In this document: positions 47,013 to 55,957 of the stretch, piece by piece | How the letters are laid out: each line of letters begins with the position of its first letter | Numbering within the stretch: the stretch's first letter is position 1 | Source of the DNA: Pseudobacteroides sp. | GTDB taxonomy: Bacteria; Bacillota; Clostridia; Acetivibrionales; DSM-2933 | Assembly (NCBI RefSeq): GCF_036567765.1 | Contig: NZ_DATCTU010000121.1 | Location: forward strand, 62,001-126,000 | Direction of reading: 5' to 3' | Length of the DNA stretch: 64,000 nt | The notes under the pieces: model-generated | What the model was told of the DNA's origin: nothing | Databases searched by the model: none | The model's input: the letters and a program-made list of their open reading frames with translations, nothing else | Program-made: the position numbers and the translations under genes

Positions 47013-49418
47013 TTACATATAATCTTCGGGTACTTTATTAAAATGCATTGCTATAATAATAACATCACTCATATTTATAGCACCATCTCTATTTAAGTCA
47101 CCATTCTCTTTATATTTTCCATCACCCGAAGTGCTGTTAAAGTGTTTTGCAATCTCAATAATATCCGACAGATTTATTGCATTGTCTTGCACACCGTTAA
47201 CCTCCAGGTCTCCGGGCCACATGATAATCGGTACGCTTTGTGTGCTAATCTGTACGTCCTTTGCGATTAATACATTTTTAATTTCCCTGTAAAGATAATT
47301 TTTCTTACTCACCTTCAATGTATAGCCAACAGCATTTTGAGGAACATTATCAATCTCAAAATAACCGTTTTGGTTAGTCTCAGCGGACAATTCAGAGCCG
47401 ATAACCTCCACCTTAAAACCTGATCTCAATACACCGGCTGTATCAGCTCCTAATGTCATATCAGGCTTTATAAAGCCTGATATCTTATATCCTGTTGTCG
47501 CTGTAGGCTTAGCTGTAGGAGAAGGAGGTACTGATGGAGTCCCGCCTGACGGATCCTTTCCGAATACCTGTTCACCGTTTTTATAAACGGGTATGTTTTG
47601 GGTAATCGTAAAGCTTTTCTCGTTTAACCCAGCTCTTGAGTAGTCATTTGATGCATTCCACTGAGTACCGTTATAGTTTGCTATGAAAAATTGGACATAG
47701 GATTTCCCATAAAGCTTCTGATCCGGGAAGGTTATATCTACATAGTAGATGTTTTTAGCTTCATCCCAGGGCTTGATTGGGGACATTTTGGCCCCATTGG
47801 GAGACCAATATGCATTTTGCATAAACGTTGACAAATTTACCTTTCCAGGACCAAATTCCGACAAGTCGATAAAGTATTTAAGGGATAATCCGGTTTCATA
47901 TTGAGGAGGTGAAGTCAAAATATTATGCATCCAAATTTCAACCTCGGACACCTGATTGTCTTCTTTTGTTACTCTGGCTTCAGCATAATATTGAGGCGGT
48001 TCTCCTTCAATACCCGGTGTTTCTTCCGGTACCTGCCCATCCCCGTAGTATTTGCTTAATCCTGCAAGAGCCCCCACAAGACCTGCATTATAGTCCAATC
48101 CCGTCTCTGTGTATACATACTTTTCCACATCATCAATATATTCATCATTTGCATCAGCACCCCCTACGAGAGCACCATATAGAATATGCCTTTCAGGTGC
48201 TTGCTTTGTTTCATCTCCCGGCCAGCCCTCAAGCATTCCACTTGCCGCTCTATGATGAGGGAACTTGGGATAGTTGTCTCCAAACCCAACCATATAAGAC
48301 ATTTTCTTGGGGTTTTTACCCAGAATATAGTCAATCTGGCCTTTCGCAAAGTCAAGGTACTTCTTCTCACCCGTATTCTTGTAATGTACAAGCATAATCA
48401 TACTCTCTGCCGCAGGATACTTGCACACGCCCCAGCCAGTCAGCCATTTGAGCCCACCTGGAGTAGTCTTTACAGTATTCATCCAGTAATCCATATGCTC
48501 TAAAGCTATTCTCTTGAATTTAGGATCATCTGAAATTTGAGAAAGCTTCAGGAATGTGCTGGAAAACACATAATCCCAGCAGTTGGTCCAGTGATCCTGA
48601 TACTCATTATCTCCGCCCATACCTTTTTCATTCATAAGCTTATAAATATCATCCATATACCTCTTGTCGTTTGTGATAATGTAAAGCCAGGTGGCACCCC
48701 ACATGAGTTCATCGTAATAACCTGAAGGTACATAGAACCCTTGTGCTTCACTGTTTCCTCTATAGGTTATACCGAAATCATATAAATCCTTTGCTGCTGC
48801 CAGGCACTTCTCGGCATATTTTAGATCTATGTCCTTGTAATTTAGGTACATAAGAGCTAAAGCAGCGGCCGCATCACCTGCTACATCCGACCCTGGTTTT
48901 TCAGGTGTAGCAACAAAATAAGTTGGCCTGTTATATGTCTGAAGCTCAGGAGGCCCCCAATAGGCATGGTCTGTATTCCCCTCACCAAACTGGTAATAGA
49001 AGGTAGTTTTGTTCGGGAAACACTTCAAAAAATAATCAGTAAAATGCTTGAGTATATTTAACATATACTTATCCTGGCCCTTATCAATAAAAACATCCTT
49101 AAACTCATAATAATTCCATGCAAGAGCCGAAGCTGAATAACATTGGGGCAGGCCGAATTTGACATGGTCTCCGCAGTCATGGAAACCTCCTGTTAAATCG
49201 AGTCCCACATCCTTGCCATCTTCAATATGGCATGGTCCACGCCACTTAATCCTGTTGTTTCCGGCATCAGGTCCGCACCAGCTTGCTTCATAAAACAAAA
49301 TGGATTTTGCAAATGCATCTACATAGTTGAAATTTGTCTCTGCTGCTGACACCGGAGTTTTCGGTATAATACATACCAAAACAAATAAAACCAAAAAGAA
49401 TTTGCTGATTCTTTTCAT
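47013..49418 (-). CDS. GH9-CBM3c-X-dockerin endoglucanase (type A, copy 2)
   Basis: About 801 residues from the ATG at 49418, after GGGAGG. A signal peptide (1-26) precedes GH9 (about 28-470) with HDCGD (D81, D84), PHHR and TETGLDYNAG. A CBM3c-like module (about 490-640) would feed cellulose chains into the GH9 cleft. A linker, an X-module (about 660-730) and a type-II-like dockerin (DLEVNGVQDNAINLSD; DLNRDGAINMSD) follow. It is last of four co-directional GH9 genes, 24 bases after the previous one. Its closest relative here is the gene at 55958-58354. Expected product: a processive cellulosomal endoglucanase. Confidence 0.96.
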   Translation of the reverse strand: MKRISKFFLVLFVLVCIIPKTPVSAAETNFNYVDAFAKSILFYEASWCGPDAGNNRIKWRGPCHIEDGKDVGLDLTGGFHDCGDHVKFGLPQCYSASALAWNYYEFKDVFIDKGQDKYMLNILKHFTDYFLKCFPNKTTFYYQFGEGNTDHAYWGPPELQTYNRPTYFVATPEKPGSDVAGDAAAALALMYLNYKDIDLKYAEKCLAAAKDLYDFGITYRGNSEAQGFYVPSGYYDELMWGATWLYIITNDKRYMDDIYKLMNEKGMGGDNEYQDHWTNCWDYVFSSTFLKLSQISDDPKFKRIALEHMDYWMNTVKTTPGGLKWLTGWGVCKYPAAESMIMLVHYKNTGEKKYLDFAKGQIDYILGKNPKKMSYMVGFGDNYPKFPHHRAASGMLEGWPGDETKQAPERHILYGALVGGADANDEYIDDVEKYVYTETGLDYNAGLVGALAGLSKYYGDGQVPEETPGIEGEPPQYYAEARVTKEDNQVSEVEIWMHNILTSPPQYETGLSLKYFIDLSEFGPGKVNLSTFMQNAYWSPNGAKMSPIKPWDEAKNIYYVDITFPDQKLYGKSYVQFFIANYNGTQWNASNDYSRAGLNEKSFTITQNIPVYKNGEQVFGKDPSGGTPSVPPSPTAKPTATTGYKISGFIKPDMTLGADTAGVLRSGFKVEVIGSELSAETNQNGYFEIDNVPQNAVGYTLKVSKKNYLYREIKNVLIAKDVQISTQSVPIIMWPGDLEVNGVQDNAINLSDIIEIAKHFNSTSGDGKYKENGDLNRDGAINMSDVIIIAMHFNKVPEDYM

Positions 49419-49445
49419 CACAAAGCCTCCCTAATGTCCTTAAAT

Positions 49446-52400
49446 TTAAATAGCAGGATAATCTGATGATACATTATTAAAATGCTTTGCAACAATTATT
49501 ATGTCACTCATGTTTATTGCACCGTCTTTATTCAGGTCTACACCTTCCTTGTATTTAGCATTATCGGCGGTAGCATTAAAGCATGTTGCAAACTCCATTA
49601 TATCCGCCATGTTTATAGCATTATCCTGAACTCCGTTCCTGACCATATCACCCGCCCACATAACTAATGGGCTGCTTACCGTTCCAATTACAGTATTGTC
49701 GTTTACAACAATATTTTTTAATTCCCTCAATAAATAGCTTTCTTTAGAAATTCTTAAAGTATGGCTTTTAGCTGCAGAAACACCACTTATTTCGAAATAG
49801 CCGTTCTTGTCTGTAGTTGCAAATTTGCCATTAGCAAGTTCTACCTTAAAACCTTCCTTTAATTTTTCACTGTTTACTGCCGTAAATGAAAAGTCCGGTA
49901 TTACATATCCCGAAACCTTGTATCCAGAAGAAGGAGTCGGTTTTAATTCAACAGGCTCAATCCCGAATTTCAGAGCACCTTGTACATAGGCAGTAATCTT
50001 ACTATTGTCCCCAAGCTCTGTCATACTGGAGTTGTAGGAATAGTCATTTGTCTGGTCATAATTTGACGCACTGCTTTCGATTCTAAATGGTATGTCTCCA
50101 GAACTTCCTCCCGGTGGAATTTTACCTGCTTCCTTTGTAAATCCAATTTCGCAATAGGAGTCTGCAGCAGCTACAGGATTATCTATTTTGAATATAGTTC
50201 CGGTTACATTTGCTGTTCCGCAAACGGCATATTCACATACAAAAGTGTTTTGTTCGCTGCCGTCATTTGTAAACCAATAGCGAACCTTTACATTAGCTAG
50301 ATCTACAGGTACAGTCCCTGTGTTCTTGATATTTATTGTAGACCTAATTGTATTTTTAGTCATATCCTCTTTCCCACGTTTGTACGAAACCTTGATTAAG
50401 GCATTATTTGCAGGCGTCACATTAGGGTTATTTGTCGGGGTAGGTGTCGGAACCAACTTTGGAGGCTCTTCTCCATATACCTTCACACCATTTAGATATA
50501 CAGGCACATTTTTATATATAACATATTCATTTGTAAGATTCTTTCTGCTGTAGTCATTTGAAGAATCCCAGTGAGTCGTGTAATTCTTATCCTGCTTTAC
50601 TCTGAAGGAAATTTGCAGTTCCCTGTCTCCATATATTTTTTTTCCGCTCCAATCAAATTCATAATAGTATGTTCCTGCATCATCCCATTTGAAAGGGCCT
50701 CTTAATTCAATAGGCTCCTGCTGCATGGAAATCTGTTCATCATATTCAATGGAAAAAATCACATCATCTATAGTTTGATCGTTTTCTATAAGTTCGCTTA
50801 TATTGAAGAAATATTTTGCCATCATTCCTGTTTCATAATGCGGAGGCTGACTGGATTCATTATGAAGTTTTATAACGACTTGTGTGCTGTCTTCCGTTTC
50901 CCTCGCCACTTTTGCCTCACAATAGTAATCGTCAGTTCTTGGCTCCTTAGGAGGGAAATTTGGTATCGGCTCATGTCCCTCGCCGTAATATTTGTACAAG
51001 CCTGCCAAAGCACCGACAAAGGCAGCATTATAGTCAACGGCAACTTCATTGTAAGCATACTCGGTGGTTGAGTCTATATGATAATCATTTAAGTCCGGTC
51101 CTCCCGACAGTGCTCCCCATAAAATATGTCTGTGTTCTTCCGGATCATTCATACTATTTGTTTTTGATCCATGAGCTGCTCTATGGTGCGGATGTTTTGC
51201 AAAAGGCAACCCTTTCTCATAGCCATATCCAACTATATAGGAATAACCCATTGGATTTCTTCCCATAATGTATTCCATGGCACCTTTAGCCCACTTGCCG
51301 AAATCCGTTCTTTCGGGATGGTTTTTCATGTATACAAGTGCGGATAACTGAGCGGCAGCATTATAACGGGCTGATCCCCAGCCGTTTATCATTGTATATC
51401 CTGCAGGTGACGTTTTGTAATAATTTGTATCCTTTGGGTCTTTATGTTTTGCTACCCCACCTGACAAATGCTCCACATTCCAGCTTGCGATAAAATCATA
51501 CAATTGATTTTCAGGAAATAACTGGTTGAGTTTTAAAAATGTTCCTCCCCATACTGCATCCCAGCAATGTACCCATGAATTATACCAGACATTCTGTTTA
51601 AAAGTGTCAGGTATTATCCTTTTCATATATCCGGTATAATTTCCAGTTTGGTCAACAGCGTTTATATCATTTATATATTTCATGTTTCCGGTACACTCAT
51701 AGAGCCACACCGCAGCCCAAGCCAGTTCATCCTCATCATAATCCGAGGTGTAGTAACCGTCACCTTTATGTTTTCCTCTGTATTTTACTGCAAAATCATA
51801 CATAGCCTTTGCGACATCAAGGCATTTTTTCGCATATGCCGGGTCTTCATCCTTGAAATTCATATATGAGGTGCAAAGTGCCGCAGCAGTACTGGCACAA
51901 ACATCACTACCCGGAGAATCATAGGTTGCAAAATCCGCAGGCCTAGTCCTGGAATATTCTTCAGGATATAGTTCCGGCGGTCCCCAGTAGCAATGGTCAA
52001 CATCACCTTCGCCTACCATGTAGCAAAATGCAATCAAACTTCCATCCTTATCGAGAAAAGAGCAGCGTAAAAATGTATCGGTAAAGTACCTTAAAAGTTC
52101 TATCATGTGCTCTTCTTCTCCTATAGCCTTGAAGGAGTCTCTGAATTCATTGAATCCCCATCCTAATGTACCGGCCGCATAGCTCTGAGGAAGACCAAAC
52201 CTAACATGGTCACCTGCATCATGAAACCCGCCATGTACATCTACTGTACCATCTCCATCAGGATCAATTATGCTCTTGTACTTCCCCAAAAACTCCTTGG
52301 AAAGGGATGTATATTGAAGAGGAATTTTCGCATCCCCCTCATGACAGGAGCCTCTCCACTCAAGCTTTCCACCTTTGTCATAACCTGCCGCAGCACCGCA

Positions 52401-52625
52401 TTTTTCCGCGTCATAAAAATAAAGTGACTTTTGCAAAGCTTCGGCAAAGTTGAAGTGGTTATAATTCTCCCACCCGGGAGCAGGCGTAAAAGTGGCAGGT
52501 GGTGCTTCCGCAAATACAATACCGGATGTAAAGATCTGCCCTGCAATCAATATTAGAGTCAACAGGATTGATAGCCAGCTATGGCTTTTAGAATAGTTTC
52601 TTTTCCTTTCATTTGTTGTAATCAT
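49446..52625 (-). CDS. GH9-CBM3c-CBM3-X-dockerin cellulase (type B, copy 2)
   Basis: 1059 residues with a signal peptide (about 1-40). GH9 (about 50-550) has HDAGD and PHHR with NEVAVDYNAA. The CBM3c (about 560-715) is followed by a Thr/Pro linker and a second CBM3 (about 740-890; strands such as VRYWFTNDG and SGDIPFRIESS), then X-module and dockerin (DLNKDGAINMSD). The plan resembles C. thermocellum CelI with an added X-dockerin. The leader GGGAGGTTTAAAATG is nearly identical to that of its neighbour, pointing to tandem duplication. Crystalline cellulose is the probable substrate. Confidence 0.96.
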   Translation of the reverse strand: MITTNERKRNYSKSHSWLSILLTLILIAGQIFTSGIVFAEAPPATFTPAPGWENYNHFNFAEALQKSLYFYDAEKCGAAAGYDKGGKLEWRGSCHEGDAKIPLQYTSLSKEFLGKYKSIIDPDGDGTVDVHGGFHDAGDHVRFGLPQSYAAGTLGWGFNEFRDSFKAIGEEEHMIELLRYFTDTFLRCSFLDKDGSLIAFCYMVGEGDVDHCYWGPPELYPEEYSRTRPADFATYDSPGSDVCASTAAALCTSYMNFKDEDPAYAKKCLDVAKAMYDFAVKYRGKHKGDGYYTSDYDEDELAWAAVWLYECTGNMKYINDINAVDQTGNYTGYMKRIIPDTFKQNVWYNSWVHCWDAVWGGTFLKLNQLFPENQLYDFIASWNVEHLSGGVAKHKDPKDTNYYKTSPAGYTMINGWGSARYNAAAQLSALVYMKNHPERTDFGKWAKGAMEYIMGRNPMGYSYIVGYGYEKGLPFAKHPHHRAAHGSKTNSMNDPEEHRHILWGALSGGPDLNDYHIDSTTEYAYNEVAVDYNAAFVGALAGLYKYYGEGHEPIPNFPPKEPRTDDYYCEAKVARETEDSTQVVIKLHNESSQPPHYETGMMAKYFFNISELIENDQTIDDVIFSIEYDEQISMQQEPIELRGPFKWDDAGTYYYEFDWSGKKIYGDRELQISFRVKQDKNYTTHWDSSNDYSRKNLTNEYVIYKNVPVYLNGVKVYGEEPPKLVPTPTPTNNPNVTPANNALIKVSYKRGKEDMTKNTIRSTINIKNTGTVPVDLANVKVRYWFTNDGSEQNTFVCEYAVCGTANVTGTIFKIDNPVAAADSYCEIGFTKEAGKIPPGGSSGDIPFRIESSASNYDQTNDYSYNSSMTELGDNSKITAYVQGALKFGIEPVELKPTPSSGYKVSGYVIPDFSFTAVNSEKLKEGFKVELANGKFATTDKNGYFEISGVSAAKSHTLRISKESYLLRELKNIVVNDNTVIGTVSSPLVMWAGDMVRNGVQDNAINMADIMEFATCFNATADNAKYKEGVDLNKDGAINMSDIIIVAKHFNNVSSDYPAI

Positions 52626-52729
52626 TTTAAACCTCCCATAGAATAAATTTATATAATATCATTAAAATTAATAAACTATTAAACAAATAAATAAAATAAA
52701 TCAACAACATATCACATAATCATGATCAT

Positions 52730-55700
52730 CTAGACGACCGGGTAATCAGCTGATACTTTATTAAAGCACTTTGCAACTATAATTATGTCGCTCATGTTTA
52801 TAGCACCGTCTTTATTTAGGTCTATATCTATCTTATAATTGGCACTATCTTTCGTTGCATTAAAGCATGCTGCAAATTCTATTATATCCGCCATATTTAT
52901 GGCATTGTCCTGAATTCCGTTTCTTAACATATCACCTGCCCACATAACTACTGGAGAACTTAAAGTTCCAATGACAATATTATCATTTGCAACTATATTC
53001 CTTATTTCCCTCAGTAAATAGCTTGCTTTAGTAATCCTTAAAGTATAGCTTTTACCCGATGGAACACCGTTTATCTCAAAGTAGCCATTCTTATCCGTAG
53101 TCACATATCCACCGTCATCAAGCAGCTCCACCTTAAAGCCTTCCTTTATTTTTTCAGCACCTGATGAAGAAATTGAAAAATTGGGCTCAATATACCCCGA
53201 TATCTTATATCCGGAAGGAGTAGGCTTTATTATTGTCACAGGCTCAACACCATATTTTAATGTGCCATTTACATATGCAGTTATTTTTTTGTTATCACTA
53301 AATTCTTTTGTTATATTCGAATCAAAAGAATAGTCATTTGTCTGATCATAATTTGACGTACTTTCAATTCTAAAAGGTATATCTCCGCTGCTTCCGCCTG
53401 GTACAATTTTGCCGGCATCCTTTGTAAATCCAATTTCGCAATAGGTATCGGCGTCGGCTACAGCATTATCTATATTGAAGAAATTACCCGTCACCTTTTC
53501 CGTTCCTATAAGCGCATACTCACATGTAAAGGTGTTATTATCACTATTGTCACTTGTAAACCAATAGCGGACCTTTACATCAGACAAACTTATCGGGGTA
53601 GCTCCGGTATTCTTTATATTTATTGCAGCCCTTATTGTATTTTTAAGGGAACCATCTATTGTGCCCTTGTATATTACTTTAATTGAAGCATTATTGTCTG
53701 GAGTCACCCTAGGGTCCATTGTAGGAGTAGGTGTGGCAGCCTTTTTGGGTGGCTCTTCTCCGTATACCTTTACGCCATTTAGATATACAGGCACATTTTT
53801 GTTTATTGCATAAGTGCCAGTTACATTTTTTCTGCTATAGTCATTGGATGGATCCCAGTGAGTAGCGTAATTGGAGTCCTGTTTTGCCCTCATGGAAATT
53901 TGCAGTTCCCTATCTCCGTAAATTTTTCTGCCGCTCCAATCAAATTCATAATAATAGGTTCCATTATCATCCCATTTAAATGGCCCTCTATATTCAATGG
54001 GATCATCCTGAAGTGAAATCTGTTCGTCATATTCAACAGCAAATACCACATCCTCTATACTTTGGCCGCTTTCTAAAAGCTCACTGATATCAAAGAAATA
54101 CCTTATCATCATTCCCGTTTCATAATGAGGAGGCTGGCTGGATTCGTTGTGCAATTTCAATACAATCTGTGTACTTTCAATATTTTCCCGTTCTATACGT
54201 GACTCGCAGTAATAATCATCCTGTTTGGGCTCCTTAGGAGGAAAGTTGGGTATCGGCTCCTGCCCTTTTCCGTAATATTTATAAAGCCCTGCACACGCTC
54301 CCACAAAAGCGGCGTTATAGTCAACGGCAACTTCATTATAAACAAAGTCGGTTGTTACGTCCTGGTGATAATCCTGTTTATCAGGCCCTCCGGCAAGTGC
54401 TCCCCATAAAATATGCCTGTGCTCCGGTGGTTCCAGCATACTTAATGTTTTTGATCCGTGAGCCGCTCTATGGTGAACATGCTTTGCAAAGGGCAAACCT
54501 CTCTCATAGCCGTAGCCAACAATATACGAATACCCCATAGGGTTCCTTCCCATAATGTATTCCATCTGGCCTTTAGCCCAATCGCCGAAATCCGTCCTTT
54601 CGGGATGGTGTTTCTGGTACACAAGTGCACATAATTGGGCAGCCGTGTTGTAACGGGCAGAGCCCCAGCCGTTAATCATTATATATCCAGCTGGTGATGT
54701 TGTATCATAATTGTGATCGTTGGGGTCTACATGTTTTGCCTGGCCTGCCGAATGATATTCTATATTCCACCGTGCAAAGAAATCCCATCTCTCATCATCG
54801 GGTAATAAAGCGTTTAGCTTTAAAAACACTCCTGCCCAAACTACATCCCAGCAGTGGGTCCATGAATTGTACCAGGTATTTGTGTTGAAATTCTCAGGTA
54901 TTATCCTTTTAATATATCCTGTATAGTAACCTTTGTCGTCGATTGAGTCTATTTCTCTTACATAATTCATATCACCTGTGCATTCGTAAAGCCATACTGC
55001 AGCCCAAGCCAGCTCATCTTCATCATAAGCCGATGTATAGTACCCATCACCGTTATGCTTCCCTCTGTATTTCTTTGCAAAATCATACATGGCCGTTGCA
55101 ACAGCCAGGCACTTCTTTGCATATTCCGGATTGGAATCCTTAAAAATCATATATGATGAACAAAGAGCAGCAGCTGTACTGGCACATACATCACTTCCGG
55201 GAGTTTCAGCGGTGGCAAAATCAGCAGGCCTTGGGATATTGGCTGGATATAGTTCCGGTGGTCCCCAGTAGGAATGGTCTAAATCTCCCTCGCCTACCAT
55301 ATAGCAGAATGCGATCAATTTTCCATCTTTATCAAGAAAAGAGCAGCGTAAGAATGTATCTGTAAAGTATTTTAAAATCTCCAGCATATGCTCTTCCTGT
55401 CCTAGTTTTTTGAACTCATCTCTAAATTCCAGAAAGCCCCAGCCAAGAGTACCTGCCGCATAGCTCTGTGGAAGGCCGAACCTTACATGATCCCCTGCAT
55501 CATGGAACCCTCCGTGCACATCGACAGCCCCGTCTCCATCGGGATCTAGAATGCTTTTATACTTTTCAATGAAGGATTTTGAGAGGGATGTATTGGATAG
55601 TAGAATTTTCTCGTCTCCCACATGACAAGCACCTCTCCACTCAATTGGTCCGTTTCCCGCTGCAGCACCACACTTTTCAGCATCGTAAAAATAAATTGAC

Positions 55701-55915
55701 TTTTGCAGGGCTTCTGCAAAGTTAAAGTGACTATAATTCTCCCAGCCGGGAGCAGGCGTAAAGTTCGCCTGTGCAGTTGAAGGTGCAGGTGTAGCCGCTG
55801 CAAATACTGAACTTGAAATGAAGGTCTGTCCGGCAATAAGAATCCCAATCAATATGACTGGCATCAAGACCCGGCTTTTTAAAAAGCTCATCTTCCGTCC
55901 CTTTAGTGCATTCAT
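52730..55915 (-). CDS. GH9-CBM3c-CBM3-X-dockerin cellulase (type B, copy 1)
   Basis: About 1061 residues from the ATG at 55915, chosen because GGGAGG lies 7 bases upstream; an earlier in-frame ATG lacks a site. It shares the full order and most of the sequence of the next gene: signal peptide, GH9 with HDAGD, CBM3c, CBM3, X-module and dockerin (DLNKDGAINMSD). Its second CBM3 has the same VRYWFTSD region. The gap to the downstream copy is 104 bases, to the upstream gene's stop only about 40. It likely acts on crystalline cellulose within the cellulosome. Confidence 0.96.
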   Translation of the reverse strand: MNALKGRKMSFLKSRVLMPVILIGILIAGQTFISSSVFAAATPAPSTAQANFTPAPGWENYSHFNFAEALQKSIYFYDAEKCGAAAGNGPIEWRGACHVGDEKILLSNTSLSKSFIEKYKSILDPDGDGAVDVHGGFHDAGDHVRFGLPQSYAAGTLGWGFLEFRDEFKKLGQEEHMLEILKYFTDTFLRCSFLDKDGKLIAFCYMVGEGDLDHSYWGPPELYPANIPRPADFATAETPGSDVCASTAAALCSSYMIFKDSNPEYAKKCLAVATAMYDFAKKYRGKHNGDGYYTSAYDEDELAWAAVWLYECTGDMNYVREIDSIDDKGYYTGYIKRIIPENFNTNTWYNSWTHCWDVVWAGVFLKLNALLPDDERWDFFARWNIEYHSAGQAKHVDPNDHNYDTTSPAGYIMINGWGSARYNTAAQLCALVYQKHHPERTDFGDWAKGQMEYIMGRNPMGYSYIVGYGYERGLPFAKHVHHRAAHGSKTLSMLEPPEHRHILWGALAGGPDKQDYHQDVTTDFVYNEVAVDYNAAFVGACAGLYKYYGKGQEPIPNFPPKEPKQDDYYCESRIERENIESTQIVLKLHNESSQPPHYETGMMIRYFFDISELLESGQSIEDVVFAVEYDEQISLQDDPIEYRGPFKWDDNGTYYYEFDWSGRKIYGDRELQISMRAKQDSNYATHWDPSNDYSRKNVTGTYAINKNVPVYLNGVKVYGEEPPKKAATPTPTMDPRVTPDNNASIKVIYKGTIDGSLKNTIRAAINIKNTGATPISLSDVKVRYWFTSDNSDNNTFTCEYALIGTEKVTGNFFNIDNAVADADTYCEIGFTKDAGKIVPGGSSGDIPFRIESTSNYDQTNDYSFDSNITKEFSDNKKITAYVNGTLKYGVEPVTIIKPTPSGYKISGYIEPNFSISSSGAEKIKEGFKVELLDDGGYVTTDKNGYFEINGVPSGKSYTLRITKASYLLREIRNIVANDNIVIGTLSSPVVMWAGDMLRNGIQDNAINMADIIEFAACFNATKDSANYKIDIDLNKDGAINMSDIIIVAKCFNKVSADYPVV

Positions 55916-55957
55916 TTTAAACCTCCCAAAATAAATCAATCTATTTATATATAATCT

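Noticed and set aside
47909..48503. Overlapping plus-strand frames of 100-160 codons
   Set aside because: They lie wholly opposite the GH9/CBM3c coding sequence and have no start signals.
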